Source of the DNA: Candidatus Arcticimaribacter forsetii
GTDB taxonomy: Bacteria; Bacteroidota; Bacteroidia; Flavobacteriales; Flavobacteriaceae
Assembly (NCBI RefSeq): GCF_910589745.1
Contig: NZ_OU342399.1
Span: 682,001 to 746,000, forward strand
Reading direction: 5' to 3'
DNA length: 64,000 nt
Below the pieces are notes generated by a model. The model was not told the DNA's origin, did not search any database, and saw only the letters and a list, made by a program, of their open reading frames with translations. Shown here piece by piece: positions 39,445 through 50,100 of the stretch (position 1 is the first letter of the stretch; each line of letters opens with the position of its first letter). Both the position numbers and the translations under genes were made by a program.

Positions 39445-39480
39445 GTGTTATCGGAGGAGTTAGACCTTAATTCATAACAC
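39445..39480 (+). promoter_or_regulatory. Inverted repeat in the rpsK-rpsD gap, possible autoregulatory leader
   Basis: GTGTTAT at 39445-39451 and ATAACAC at 39474-39480 can pair across 22 bases that include a CGGAGGAG stretch. The 84-base gap is the longest inside this operon, and it lies directly before rpsD, whose product S4 regulates its own synthesis in other phyla. The repeat is seen; the regulatory role is inferred. Confidence 0.45.
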
Positions 39481-39502
39481 CCTTTGTTTAAAAACCAATA
39501 TA

Positions 39503-40108
39503 ATGGCAAGATATACCGGTCCAAAAACTAAAATCGCAAGAAAATTTGGGGAACCAATTTTCGGCGCTGACAAGTCGTTTGAAAAACGTAATTACCCTCC
39601 AGGGCAACACGGAAACACCCGTCGTCGTGGTAAGAAGTCAGAATATGCTATCCAATTAATGGAGAAGCAAAAAGCAAAATATTCTTATGGAATTTTGGAA
39701 CGTCAGTTTCGTATTCTATTCGAACGAGCGAACCGAAGTAAAGGTGTAACCGGGGAAGTTCTTCTTCAATTATGCGAATCTCGTTTAGATAACGTTGTAT
39801 ATCGTTTAGGAATTGCTCCTACTCGTAGTGCAGCACGTCAATTAGTTTCTCACCGTCACATTACTGTAAATGGTTCTCTAAATAACATTCCATCTACACA
39901 TATCAAAGCTGGTGATGTAATAGGAGTTCGTGAAAAATCTAAATCTTTAACAACGATTACTCATTCACTTGAGCGTAATTCATCTGTATACGAATGGTTA
40001 ACATTTAACAACGAAACCTTAGAAGGAACCTTCGTTGCAACACCACTTCGTCTTCAAATACCTGAGAACATTAAAGAACAATTGATCGTAGAATTATACT
40101 CTAAATAA
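39503..40108 (+). CDS. rpsD: 30S ribosomal protein S4 (cysteine-free N terminus)
   Basis: S4 starts 30S assembly and bounds the mRNA entry pore. The 201 residues contain the N-terminal [16 protein letters not shown] without zinc-binding cysteines, [11 protein letters not shown] and the S4 RNA-binding domain ([20 protein letters not shown]). It is preceded by a gap with an inverted repeat. Confidence 0.99.
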   Translation: MARYTGPKTKIARKFGEPIFGADKSFEKRNYPPGQHGNTRRRGKKSEYAIQLMEKQKAKYSYGILERQFRILFERANRSKGVTGEVLLQLCESRLDNVVYRLGIAPTRSAARQLVSHRHITVNGSLNNIPSTHIKAGDVIGVREKSKSLTTITHSLERNSSVYEWLTFNNETLEGTFVATPLRLQIPENIKEQLIVELYSK

Positions 40109-40129
40109 TAACCACTGAAGTTTATACTT

Positions 40130-41122
40130 ATGGCTATACTAAATTTTCAAAAACCTGACAAAGTTATTATGATCGATTCATCAGAATTCGAAGGAAAATT
40201 CGAATTCCGTCCTCTTGAACCAGGATATGGATTGACTGTTGGTAACGCACTTAGAAGAGTATTGCTTTCTTCGCTAGAAGGATTTGCAATAACTTCTGTT
40301 AAAATTGATAATATCGATCATGAGTTTTCTACTATTCCTGGAATTGTAGAAGATGTAACTGAGATTATCTTAAACCTGAAGCAAGTACGTTTCAAACGTC
40401 AAATCGAAGATTTGGATAATGAAAAGGTTACAATCGCTATTGGTGGACAAGAACAACTAAAAGCTGCTGATTTTCAGAAATTTATTTCTGGTTTTCAAGT
40501 TTTAAATCCAGATCTAGTAATCTGTAACTTAGAGAAAAGTGTTCAATTAAATATGGAACTTACGATTGAAAAAGGTCGTGGTTATGTTCCTGCTGAAGAG
40601 AACAAAAAAGCAAATGCTGAAATTGGTACTATTGCAATCGACTCTATTTATACTCCTGTTAAAAATGTTAAATTTAGCATCGAAAACTTCAGAGTAGAGC
40701 AGAAAACAGATTATGAAAAACTAGTTTTCGAAATCCTTACAGACGGTTCTATTCATCCAAAAGATGCATTAACAGAAGCAGCTAAGACCTTAATTCATCA
40801 CTTCCTATTATTCTCAGATGAGAGAATTACACTTGAAGCTGACGAAATTGCTCAAGCAGAAACATATGATGAGGAATCATTACACATGCGTCAGTTGTTA
40901 AAGACTAAATTAATCGACATGGATCTTTCAGTTCGTGCATTAAATTGTCTTAAAGCGGCAGAGGTAGATACGTTAGGAGACCTCGTGTCTTATAACAAAA
41001 ATGACCTTATGAAATTCAGAAACTTCGGTAAGAAATCACTTACAGAATTAGATGAACTAGTAGCTCTTAAAGGACTTACCTTCGGTATGAACCTTGCGAA
41101 GTACAAATTAGATAAAGACTAA
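40130..41122 (+). CDS. rpoA: RNA polymerase alpha subunit
   Basis: The 330 residues contain the N-terminal dimerisation domain ([37 protein letters not shown]), a linker, and the C-terminal domain with two helix-hairpin-helix segments ([35 protein letters not shown]) that contacts DNA and activators. It is encoded between rpsD and rplQ, the universal alpha-operon order. Confidence 0.99.
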   Translation: MAILNFQKPDKVIMIDSSEFEGKFEFRPLEPGYGLTVGNALRRVLLSSLEGFAITSVKIDNIDHEFSTIPGIVEDVTEIILNLKQVRFKRQIEDLDNEKVTIAIGGQEQLKAADFQKFISGFQVLNPDLVICNLEKSVQLNMELTIEKGRGYVPAEENKKANAEIGTIAIDSIYTPVKNVKFSIENFRVEQKTDYEKLVFEILTDGSIHPKDALTEAAKTLIHHFLLFSDERITLEADEIAQAETYDEESLHMRQLLKTKLIDMDLSVRALNCLKAAEVDTLGDLVSYNKNDLMKFRNFGKKSLTELDELVALKGLTFGMNLAKYKLDKD

Positions 41123-41145
41123 CCGACATTTTTATATAAAGTAAA

Positions 41146-41634
41146 ATGAGACACGGAAAAAAAGTAATGCATTTAGGTAGAAAAACTGCCCATCGTAAGT
41201 CTATGCTCGCCAATATGGCATGTTCATTAATTGAACACAAAAGAATTAATACAACGGTAACTAAAGCGAAAGCTTTAAAAATGTTTATCGAACCTTTAGT
41301 AACAAAATCTAAAGACGATACTACTCACAACCGTAGAACAACATTTAGATACCTAAGAAACAAAGAAGCTGTTTCAACTTTATTCCGCGATATTGCGGTA
41401 AAAGTTGGTGATCGTCCTGGAGGTTATACTCGTATAATTAAATTAGGAAACCGTTTGGGTGATAACGCAGATATGGCTATGATCGAATTAGTTGATTTCA
41501 ATGATGTTTATTCTAACAAAGAAGAAGCACCAAAGAAGACAACTCGTAGAAGTAGAGCCAAGAAAACTGAAACACCAGTTGCTGAAGCATCTGCTCCAGA
41601 AACTTCTTCTAACGAAGAAAAAAGTGAAGATTAA
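41146..41634 (+). CDS. rplQ: 50S ribosomal protein L17 with charged C-terminal tail
   Basis: The first 120 or so residues are a normal L17 ([39 protein letters not shown]). The 162-residue protein then carries a low-complexity tail, first basic ([11 protein letters not shown]), then Ala/Pro/Ser/Glu-rich ([19 protein letters not shown]). Such tails occur in some Bacteroidota L17 proteins; no function is evident. It is the last gene of the ribosomal operon. Confidence 0.98.
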   Translation: MRHGKKVMHLGRKTAHRKSMLANMACSLIEHKRINTTVTKAKALKMFIEPLVTKSKDDTTHNRRTTFRYLRNKEAVSTLFRDIAVKVGDRPGGYTRIIKLGNRLGDNADMAMIELVDFNDVYSNKEEAPKKTTRRSRAKKTETPVAEASAPETSSNEEKSED

Positions 41635-41660
41635 CAGTGTTGATAATTACTAATTATTTC

Positions 41661-41694
41661 AAAGGATAAACATTCACTGTTTATCCTTTTTTTA
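41661..41694 (+). terminator. Terminator of the ribosomal super-operon
   Basis: AAAGGATAAACA and TGTTTATCCTTT form a perfect 12-bp stem with a five-base loop, followed by a T-run. It lies 26 bases after the rplQ stop. Confidence 0.93.
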
Positions 41695-41724
41695 TGTTTA
41701 TTTGTAAAAACTTTTATACCCTTT

Positions 41725-42819
41725 ATGAAGTATCAAAAAAGAAAAGAAGCTATTGTATTGCTAGCAGATGGAACTACTTTTTTCGGAAAATCTATCGGAA
41801 TTGAAGGAAGTTCATTCGGAGAAATTTGTTTTAATACCGGTATGACTGGTTACCAAGAAATATTTACTGACCCTTCTTATTATGGTCAGTTAATGGTAGC
41901 TGCAAATGCACATATTGGTAACTATGGGACTACACCAATTGATAACCAATCAGAGACTATTAAAATTTCGGGTTTAATCTGTAAAAATTTTAGTTTCCAA
42001 CATACAAGACCGATCGGAACACAAGATCTTTTAGAGTATTTTAAATCTCAAAATGTAGTTGCTATATCTGATGTTGATACACGCGCACTCGTAAGTTATA
42101 TTAGAGATAATGGAGCTATGAATGCAGTTGTAACCACAGAGATTGATCGATTAGAGGAATTGAAATCTCAGCTGGCAGATCAGCCCTCTATGGTTGGTTT
42201 AGAACTAGCGTCTAAGGTTTCTACAAAGGAACCTTATTATTACGGAAACCCAGATGCTAAATACAAAGTAGCTGCGGTAGATTTAGGTGTTAAGAAAAGT
42301 ATATTAGATAATTTAGCGCTTCAAGATGTATATGTTAAGGTATTCCCTTACGATGCAAAATTTGAAGAGTTAGAAGCTTGGAATCCAAATGGATATTTTC
42401 TTTCAAACGGTCCTGGCGATCCAGAACCATTAAAAGAAGCTCAAGAGTTAGCAAAAGAGATAATCAAGCGCGATTTACCATTATTTGGAATTTGCCTTGG
42501 ACACCAAGTAATAGCAATTGCTAATGGAGTTTCTACTTTTAAAATGTTTAATGGGCATCGAGGAATAAATCATCCGGTTTTAAATATTGAGACAGGTAAG
42601 GGAGAAATAACATCTCAAAACCATGGTTTTGCTGTGAATAAGGAAGAGGCTGAAAATCACCCAGATATTGAAATATCTCATGTTCATTTGAATGATAAAA
42701 CCGTAGCAGGGCTTAAAATGAATAATAAAAAATGCTTTTCGGTACAATATCATCCAGAAGCATCACCTGGACCGAACGATTCCAAGTATTTATTCAGTAA
42801 TTTCGTAAACAACTTTTAA
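41725..42819 (+). CDS. carA: Carbamoyl-phosphate synthase small subunit
   Basis: CarA is the glutamine amidotransferase that supplies ammonia for carbamoyl phosphate, used in arginine and pyrimidine synthesis. The 364 residues have the N-terminal CPSase domain (CFNTGMTGYQEIFTDPSY) and a class I glutaminase domain with LFGICLGHQ (nucleophile Cys) and QYHPEASPGP. carB is not in the window. It has only an imperfect promoter box just after the ribosomal terminator and lies 24 bases before eno. Confidence 0.97.
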   Translation: MKYQKRKEAIVLLADGTTFFGKSIGIEGSSFGEICFNTGMTGYQEIFTDPSYYGQLMVAANAHIGNYGTTPIDNQSETIKISGLICKNFSFQHTRPIGTQDLLEYFKSQNVVAISDVDTRALVSYIRDNGAMNAVVTTEIDRLEELKSQLADQPSMVGLELASKVSTKEPYYYGNPDAKYKVAAVDLGVKKSILDNLALQDVYVKVFPYDAKFEELEAWNPNGYFLSNGPGDPEPLKEAQELAKEIIKRDLPLFGICLGHQVIAIANGVSTFKMFNGHRGINHPVLNIETGKGEITSQNHGFAVNKEEAENHPDIEISHVHLNDKTVAGLKMNNKKCFSVQYHPEASPGPNDSKYLFSNFVNNF

Positions 42820-42828
42820 ATTAAATAA

Positions 42829-44130
<1,302 letters not shown>

Positions 44131-44150
44131 CGCATATACCAATAAATGTT

Positions 44151-44177
44151 AAAAGGGGCTTTAAGCCCCTTTTTTTA
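44151..44177 (+). terminator. carA-eno terminator
   Basis: AAAAGGGGCTT and AAGCCCCTTTT can pair, followed by a T-run, 20 bases after the eno stop. Confidence 0.9.
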
Positions 44178-44201
44178 TGCAAAAAATTGGACATAAATAT
44201 G

Positions 44202-44209
44202 TAAATTTG
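44202..44209 (+). promoter_or_regulatory. Promoter -7 box for gltA (TAAATTTG)
   Basis: An exact TAnnTTTG match 23 bases before the gltA ATG and just after the eno terminator. Confidence 0.7.
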
Positions 44210-44232
44210 CACTCTCATAAAAACGTAACACC

Positions 44233-45516
44233 ATGGAAAAATCTATAAAATTTATTTACAAAGACGAAACTTTTGAATTCCCATTAGTTGGAGGGACTGA
44301 AAATGAATTAGGTATAGATATAAAAACCCTTCGAGCTTTAACAGGATTGGTTACTCTTGATCCAGGTTTTAAAAATTCAGGATCTTGTGAAAGTGGAGTT
44401 ACTTTTTTAGACGGTGAAAAGGGTATTCTAAAATACAGAGGATATTCAATAGATGATTTAGCAAAAGGAGCTGATTTTCTTGAAGTAGCCTATTTATTGA
44501 TTTTTGGCGAGCTTCCAACTTCTGCTCAATTAGAAAAGTTCCAGTCCGATATAAATGAAGAAGCTATTGTTGATGAAGATTTAAAGACAATACTTAAAAG
44601 TTTTCCAAAGACTGCCCATCCAATGGGAATTTTGGCGTCATTAACCTCTGCGTTAACAGCATTCAACCCTTCTTCTGTAGATGTTGGGTCAGAAGAAGAA
44701 ATGTATCAAGCCATTGTTACAATTTTAGCTAAGTTCCCAATCTTAGTCGGTTGGACTCAAAGAAAGGTAAAAGGTCTTCCTTTGAACTATTATGATACTA
44801 AATTATCTTATGTAGATAATGTAGCGCAAATGATGTTCAAGAAACCTAATTCAGAATACACCTCTAACCCAATTGTTATAGAGGCATTAAATAAATTATT
44901 AATCCTTCATGCTGATCACGAGCAAAATTGTTCTACATCTACTGTTCGTATTGTAGGATCATCTCATGCAGGTTTGTTCGCGTCTATTTCCGCAGGTATT
45001 TCTGCATTATGGGGCCCACTTCACGGGGGTGCGAATCAGGCGGTTATCGAAATGCTTGAAGCGATTAAAGAAGATGGTGGAGACACGAAGAAGTTTATGG
45101 CTAAAGCTAAAGACAAAAGCGATCCATTCCGTTTGATGGGATTCGGACATCGTGTTTATAAAAACTTCGATCCTCGTGCAAAGATCATTAAGGTAGCTGC
45201 TGATGAAGTTCTTAATGAACTTGGAATTGTAGATCCTGTTCTTGATATCGCAAAAGGACTTGAGCAAGAAGCTCTTTCTGATTCTTATTTTGTAGATCGT
45301 AAGCTGTATCCTAACGTTGATTTTTATTCAGGAATTATATATAGAGCCCTAGGAATTCCTACCGAAATGTTTACGGTTATGTTTGCATTAGGTCGTTTAC
45401 CAGGTTGGATAGCTCAATGGAAAGAAATGAGAGAGAATAATGAGCCTATTGGACGTCCAAGACAAATATATACTGGAGAAACAAATAAAGTCCTTAAAAC
45501 TATCGAAAAGCGTTAA
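44233..45516 (+). CDS. gltA: Citrate synthase
   Basis: Citrate synthase condenses oxaloacetate and acetyl-CoA in the TCA cycle. The 427-residue protein is the hexameric type I length. Active-site stretches are LHADHEQNCSTSTVR, WGPLHGGANQAV and GFGHRVYKNFDPRA. It has its own promoter box, and its TAA directly abuts the stop of the convergent epimerase gene. Confidence 0.98.
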   Translation: MEKSIKFIYKDETFEFPLVGGTENELGIDIKTLRALTGLVTLDPGFKNSGSCESGVTFLDGEKGILKYRGYSIDDLAKGADFLEVAYLLIFGELPTSAQLEKFQSDINEEAIVDEDLKTILKSFPKTAHPMGILASLTSALTAFNPSSVDVGSEEEMYQAIVTILAKFPILVGWTQRKVKGLPLNYYDTKLSYVDNVAQMMFKKPNSEYTSNPIVIEALNKLLILHADHEQNCSTSTVRIVGSSHAGLFASISAGISALWGPLHGGANQAVIEMLEAIKEDGGDTKKFMAKAKDKSDPFRLMGFGHRVYKNFDPRAKIIKVAADEVLNELGIVDPVLDIAKGLEQEALSDSYFVDRKLYPNVDFYSGIIYRALGIPTEMFTVMFALGRLPGWIAQWKEMRENNEPIGRPRQIYTGETNKVLKTIEKR

Positions 45517-46950
45517 TTAAGCTTTTTGTGTTTTCTGAGCAATATTTCTAATCATGCCTTTGAATATAAAGTAGTGAAAAGGTACTAGAGTGTACCAATA
45601 CAATCTCCCCCAAACTCCACGTGGACGAAATGTAGCTGTTTGGTGTAGGGTAGACCCTTCAATTTTAAATTCAAGCCAAGCCTCACCGGGTAGTTTCATT
45701 TCTGCATAGAGTAGGAGCCTTCTTTCTTTTTTGTCTGCAAGAAGTACGCGCCAGAAATCTAATGAATCTCCTGTGAAAATTTTGTCAGGGTGTGTTCTTC
45801 CCCTTCTAAGTCCAACTCCACCGATAAGCTGATCTTGATACCCTCTTATTTTCCAGAGCCAATTTGCATAGTACCAACCTTGGTCACCACCAATTCTCCA
45901 TAAGGTTTGTAAAGTTTTATCTATGTCAATATGTTCTATTTTCTGAGCATCTTTAAGGATTCCAAATCTAGGAACTTGAATGTATCTGCGGAGGTCTTTG
46001 GGTAATCTTCCGCTCACCATACTGTCTTTCCAGCTACTAATTACAGAATTCTGTTCAATTTTTTTGAAAGCCATTTCTATAGCTTCCGTGTAGGTGTACG
46101 GTTTGATTTTAAGAATGGATTGAAGTCTTGAGTCTTTTGCTACTACTTCCATTTTCATGCTATTTACTAATTGAACTGCTAGCGGATAGGAAGTAGATGT
46201 GACAAAATGAAGCCAGTAGGAAGATAATCTAGGGGTCATTATAGGAATGATCCATATCCAATTTTTGAATCCACGCGTTCGCGCATAAAGATGAAGCATT
46301 TCTTTGTATGTTAATACATTAGGGCCTCCGATATCGAAAGCATCATTTTGACATTTAGGATGCAGAAGAACACCGATCAGAAACTCCATTACAGTTCGAA
46401 TTGCAATGGGTTGTGATTTTGTTTTAACCCATTTAGGGGTAATCATAAAAGGTAGTTTTTCACATAAATCTCTTATGATTTCAAAAGAGGCGCTTCCAGA
46501 TCCTACAATGATTCCTGCTCTTAAGACAGTCAAATTAAAAGATGCGTTTTTTAGAATGTCTTCTACATTCTTTCGAGATCGCAAATGTTTTGATAGATTT
46601 TGATCATTTATAATTCCACTTAAATAAATAACTTGTTTTATTTGAGTGTTGGCGACTAAGAAACAGAAATTGGTTGCACATTTATTTTCCAAATCTTCAA
46701 AATCACCCTGAGTTGAGGACATGGAGTGAAGTAGATAATAAGCAACGTCAATATCATTTGGAATGGATTCCGCATCCTCAATATTTGCAAAATCTATTGT
46801 GATGATTTTGATTCTCTGAAGTAAATCATCGGCAACTGATAATCTTCTCGGGTCACGAACTGCACAAATTACTTCATGACCCGCTTCAAGTAGTTGCGGA
46901 AGTAGTCGCATTCCGATATATCCATTGGCACCAGTTAATAGAATTTTCAT
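45517..46950 (-). CDS. NAD(P)-binding SDR-type epimerase with C-terminal DUF2867-like domain
   Basis: The 477 residues have two parts. Residues 1 to about 300 form an extended short-chain dehydrogenase/NmrA-like Rossmann domain, beginning LLTGANGYIGMRLLPQLLEAGHEV. The C-terminal 150 or so (RRIYxxVPR-like region, WRIGGDQGWYYANWLWKIRG, GVGLRRGRTHPDKIFTGDSLDFWRVL, ending in an aromatic amphipathic stretch) resembles DUF2867. The reaction and substrate are unknown. It follows a small unknown gene by five bases, and the two are probably co-transcribed. An alternative name is NAD-dependent epimerase/dehydratase-like protein. Confidence 0.85.
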   Translation of the reverse strand: MKILLTGANGYIGMRLLPQLLEAGHEVICAVRDPRRLSVADDLLQRIKIITIDFANIEDAESIPNDIDVAYYLLHSMSSTQGDFEDLENKCATNFCFLVANTQIKQVIYLSGIINDQNLSKHLRSRKNVEDILKNASFNLTVLRAGIIVGSGSASFEIIRDLCEKLPFMITPKWVKTKSQPIAIRTVMEFLIGVLLHPKCQNDAFDIGGPNVLTYKEMLHLYARTRGFKNWIWIIPIMTPRLSSYWLHFVTSTSYPLAVQLVNSMKMEVVAKDSRLQSILKIKPYTYTEAIEMAFKKIEQNSVISSWKDSMVSGRLPKDLRRYIQVPRFGILKDAQKIEHIDIDKTLQTLWRIGGDQGWYYANWLWKIRGYQDQLIGGVGLRRGRTHPDKIFTGDSLDFWRVLLADKKERRLLLYAEMKLPGEAWLEFKIEGSTLHQTATFRPRGVWGRLYWYTLVPFHYFIFKGMIRNIAQKTQKA

Positions 46951-46955
46951 ATTTT

Positions 46956-47381
46956 TTATAGTTCCTCTAATCGAGTTGGTAAAACATTGATTTTTTGAAT
47001 ATTAATTTTTTTAAAGTAGTCGTGTATGTTCTTTTCTGTAGCAGCGACTTTAATGCAATAATGGTCTTTGTACATTGAATATTCTTGTGCCTTTCCCTTG
47101 TATATTTTTAATTTGTAGTAGGGTATCACTAAAGCGTAAGTCTCTAAAATACTTCTAAAGCGCACAATAATACCCTTAGGACGTAATTCAACATTACAGC
47201 TGTCTAAATTATTATCGAGTACAAGTAGGTTGTGTATATCTATAGATGCGTGAGTAATTATAAGTTTTGGAGAACCAATACCTCCTAGTTTCCATCGTTC
47301 CCTGAGAGAAAAAGGAACTCCGACTTCATCGTCTATTTGTTTCTTTATTTTAGGTTCGTTATAGGAAACGTTTAAAAGCAT
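46956..47381 (-). CDS. Conserved-looking protein of unknown function
   Basis: A 141-residue soluble protein without signal peptide or membrane segment; I do not recognise a named domain. It is rich in alternating hydrophobic strands (PKLIITHASIDIHNLLVLD, VELRPKGIIVRFRSI, YALVIPYYKLKIYKG) and has a basic C terminus. The sequence feels like a conserved flavobacterial family rather than a chance ORF: codon use matches its neighbours, and it sits five bases upstream of the epimerase on the same strand. A near-match -7 box (TATCTTTA) lies about ten bases before the ATG, implying a very short leader. Confidence 0.75.
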   Translation of the reverse strand: MLLNVSYNEPKIKKQIDDEVGVPFSLRERWKLGGIGSPKLIITHASIDIHNLLVLDNNLDSCNVELRPKGIIVRFRSILETYALVIPYYKLKIYKGKAQEYSMYKDHYCIKVAATEKNIHDYFKKINIQKINVLPTRLEEL

Positions 47382-47437
47382 TTTTTACTTTAAAGATAAT
47401 GGATATCTATAAGACCTAATAATTTGTACATAATAAT

Positions 47438-47445
47438 TATATTTG
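47438..47445 (+). promoter_or_regulatory. Promoter -7 box for argS (TATATTTG)
   Basis: An exact TAnnTTTG match 13 bases before the argS ATG, giving a very short leader. Confidence 0.65.
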
Positions 47446-47458
47446 CCGAAATTGATTT

Positions 47459-49240
47459 ATGAATACAATCTCAACACAATTAACGCCCACTTTAGAGAAG
47501 GTTATAAAAGAAACGTTTAACGCATCTGTTTCATCTTTTGAGTTTCAAGCGACCCGAAAGGAATTTAAAGGAGACATAACCTTGGTTGTGTTTGGTTTAT
47601 TGCGTGTTTTGAAGGGGAACCCTGTCCAAATAGGAGAAACTATAGGAAAGGAGTTAGAAGAACGACTTCAATGGGTAACGGGCTACAATGTTGTAAAAGG
47701 ATTTTTGAATATTGAAATATCAGATTCTTTTTTTATAAATGAATTGAAACAGATTACTTCGTCTAAGAATTATGGAAGGGTAGAATTAAATGATAACAGT
47801 CCATCAGTTCTTGTCGAGTATTCATCACCAAACACAAATAAACCTCTTCATTTAGGTCACGTTCGAAATAATCTTCTTGGTTATTCGGTTTCAAAAATTA
47901 TTGAAGCAAGTGGAAGTAAGGTTGTTAAAACTCAAATAATTAACGACCGTGGAATTCATATTTGTAAATCTATGGTTGCGTGGAGCGAATTTGGGGCGGG
48001 AGAAACTCCTGAATCTTCTGGATTAAAAGGAGATAAACTTGTCGGAAACTACTACGTTTTATTTGATAAAAAGTACAAAGAAGAAATAGCACATTTAATA
48101 GGTGAAGGTCAATCAGAAGAAGAAGCCAAGGCAAACGCTCCTTTATTTGTAAAAGCTCAAGAGATGCTTCGTTTGTGGGAAGCTGGCGAAGAAGAGGTAG
48201 TGTCTCTGTGGAAAACTATGAATTCGTGGGTTTATAAAGGATTTGAAGCCACCTATAACACAATGGGAGTAACTTTTGATTCTTATTATTATGAAAGTGA
48301 TACCTATTTATTAGGAAAAGATTTAATAGAAGATGGATTATCTCGTTCTATTTTTTATAAAAAAGAAGATGGTTCTGTATGGATCGATCTTTCCGAGGAA
48401 GGTTTAGACGAGAAGTTATTGTTAAGGTCAGATGGTACTGCAGTATATATGACACAAGATTTGGGTACTGCCTTACAGCGTTATCGAGACAACCCATCGA
48501 TGACAGGTTTAGTTTATACGGTGGGTAATGAGCAAGATTACCATTTTCAGGTTCTGTTTTTAATTCTAAAGAAACTAGGGTATGATTGGGCACAGTCTTT
48601 ATTTCATTTAAGTTATGGAATGGTTGATTTGCCTGAAGGAAAAATGAAAAGCCGAGAAGGAACTGTAGTAGATGCAGATGATCTTATGGTTGAGATGAAA
48701 AATACGGCTCAATCGATTGCAGAAGACTTGGGTAAATTGGATGGGCTTTCTTTAGAAGAAAAATCAAAACTATATCAATCAATAGGTTTAGGAGCATTGA
48801 AATATTTTATATTGAAGGTAGATCCTAAAAAACGTATTTTATTTGACCCTAAGAGTTCGGTAGATTTTGCTGGAAATACAGGCCCTTTTATTCAATATAC
48901 ATACGCACGTATTCAATCTATTTTAAGAAAGGCAACCGATTTAGAGGGAGCTATTGATGTCTCTTTAGAGCTTGACTCTAGAGAAAAAGAAATTATTAAA
49001 CACTTAATGTTATATCCAAGTACAATTCAGCAGGCTGCTAAGGCTTATAGCCCAGCGGTTATAGCTAATTACAGTTATGATTTGGTTAAACTGTTTAATT
49101 CATTTTATCAAAACGTATCTATACTGGGAGAAGAAAATGAAGATGTGAAGGTATTGAGAGTTAGCCTGTCTTTAGAGGTTGCAGCTGTGCTTAAAGATTC
49201 TCTAAATTTATTGGGAATAGATGCACCAGTTAGAATGTAA
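47459..49240 (+). CDS. argS: Arginyl-tRNA synthetase
   Basis: This class I synthetase charges tRNA-Arg. The 593 residues show the N-terminal Arg-specific domain, the HIGH-type motif in NTNKPLHLGHVRNNLLG, the KMSKS-loop equivalent in GKMKSREGTVV, and the C-terminal anticodon-binding DALR domain. It ends at a bidirectional terminator shared with proteorhodopsin. Confidence 0.97.
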   Translation: MNTISTQLTPTLEKVIKETFNASVSSFEFQATRKEFKGDITLVVFGLLRVLKGNPVQIGETIGKELEERLQWVTGYNVVKGFLNIEISDSFFINELKQITSSKNYGRVELNDNSPSVLVEYSSPNTNKPLHLGHVRNNLLGYSVSKIIEASGSKVVKTQIINDRGIHICKSMVAWSEFGAGETPESSGLKGDKLVGNYYVLFDKKYKEEIAHLIGEGQSEEEAKANAPLFVKAQEMLRLWEAGEEEVVSLWKTMNSWVYKGFEATYNTMGVTFDSYYYESDTYLLGKDLIEDGLSRSIFYKKEDGSVWIDLSEEGLDEKLLLRSDGTAVYMTQDLGTALQRYRDNPSMTGLVYTVGNEQDYHFQVLFLILKKLGYDWAQSLFHLSYGMVDLPEGKMKSREGTVVDADDLMVEMKNTAQSIAEDLGKLDGLSLEEKSKLYQSIGLGALKYFILKVDPKKRILFDPKSSVDFAGNTGPFIQYTYARIQSILRKATDLEGAIDVSLELDSREKEIIKHLMLYPSTIQQAAKAYSPAVIANYSYDLVKLFNSFYQNVSILGEENEDVKVLRVSLSLEVAAVLKDSLNLLGIDAPVRM

Positions 49241-49260
49241 AAAGAATGTCTTTAAACATA

Positions 49261-49292
49261 AAAAAAACCGCTCAAATGAGCGGTTTTCTTTG
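49261..49292. terminator. Bidirectional terminator between argS and proteorhodopsin
   Basis: AAAACCGCTCA and TGAGCGGTTTT form an 11-bp stem around two bases, with an A-run before and a T-run after. It serves both convergent genes. Confidence 0.92.
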
Positions 49293-49313
49293 TTAAAGAA
49301 TAAATATTCTTTA

Positions 49314-50054
49314 TTATTTCTGAGAGTTAACAGCAAGGTTGTAAACAACTAAACCGAACCCGATTTTGTTAATTGCATCACCAATGTTGTAAATAACATC
49401 AAGGTTTAAGGCCATTCCGAAGAATTCACCTTCTGCACCATACCATCCTGCAGTTCCTGCCATGTATCCGATTGGGTAAATAGCCCATCCTATAACAACG
49501 AACTTAACTAAAGTGTTGTGAGCAGATTCTACTGCACCACCCGCAGCTTGAGCTAATTGTGCAGCTCCACCTTTCCATATTTCGTAAACTATAGCGAAAT
49601 AAGCAGCACCTGAGATTGCACCCCATACAGCTGGTCCCATACCAGTCATGTAAACAGCTTCTCCAAGGTATCCTGTAACAAGCATGATAACAGATAAGAA
49701 AATCATTTTCCACATCAAGCTTCTGGTTGCACCAGCAGCTCTAAGAATAAGATAAAACTCAACACACATTAATGGTACTGTAAGGATCCAGTCTACATAA
49801 CGGAAGAATGTTGGAGATTCTCCAATTGCAGCCCAATAATCACGCATGTACCAATAGTGAACAGCAGCTATGAATGTAATTAATCCAGAGATCAGGATTG
49901 AAGTTCTCCATTTGTTATCAAATGAATTCATTGATAGGAAGAAAAAAGCAGATGCAGCCATCATTGCCATACATCCAACGAAGAACGTGAAACCTACATA
50001 GTCGGTCGCCCCCATTGCTTTAATTTCTACCATTAAGCTTAAAAAATTTTCCAT
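49314..50054 (-). CDS. Green-type proteorhodopsin, light-driven proton pump
   Basis: This seven-helix retinal protein of the inner membrane pumps protons outward in light. The 246 residues contain the third-helix motif RYVDWILTVPLMCVEFY, with proton acceptor Asp88, Thr92 and donor Glu99 (the DTE pump signature), His66 beside the acceptor (AAVHYWYMRD), and the retinal Schiff-base lysine Lys230 in DAINKIGFG. The spectral-tuning position (105 in the reference protein) is Met96, as in green-absorbing flavobacterial pumps. The divergent blh gene supplies retinal from beta-carotene. The carotenoid genes themselves are not in the window. Confidence 0.97.
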   Translation of the reverse strand: MENFLSLMVEIKAMGATDYVGFTFFVGCMAMMAASAFFFLSMNSFDNKWRTSILISGLITFIAAVHYWYMRDYWAAIGESPTFFRYVDWILTVPLMCVEFYLILRAAGATRSLMWKMIFLSVIMLVTGYLGEAVYMTGMGPAVWGAISGAAYFAIVYEIWKGGAAQLAQAAGGAVESAHNTLVKFVVIGWAIYPIGYMAGTAGWYGAEGEFFGMALNLDVIYNIGDAINKIGFGLVVYNLAVNSQK

Positions 50055-50100
50055 AATAATGTTAATTTATTTGTTTTTGTTTAGGTAAATTTATGTAAAA

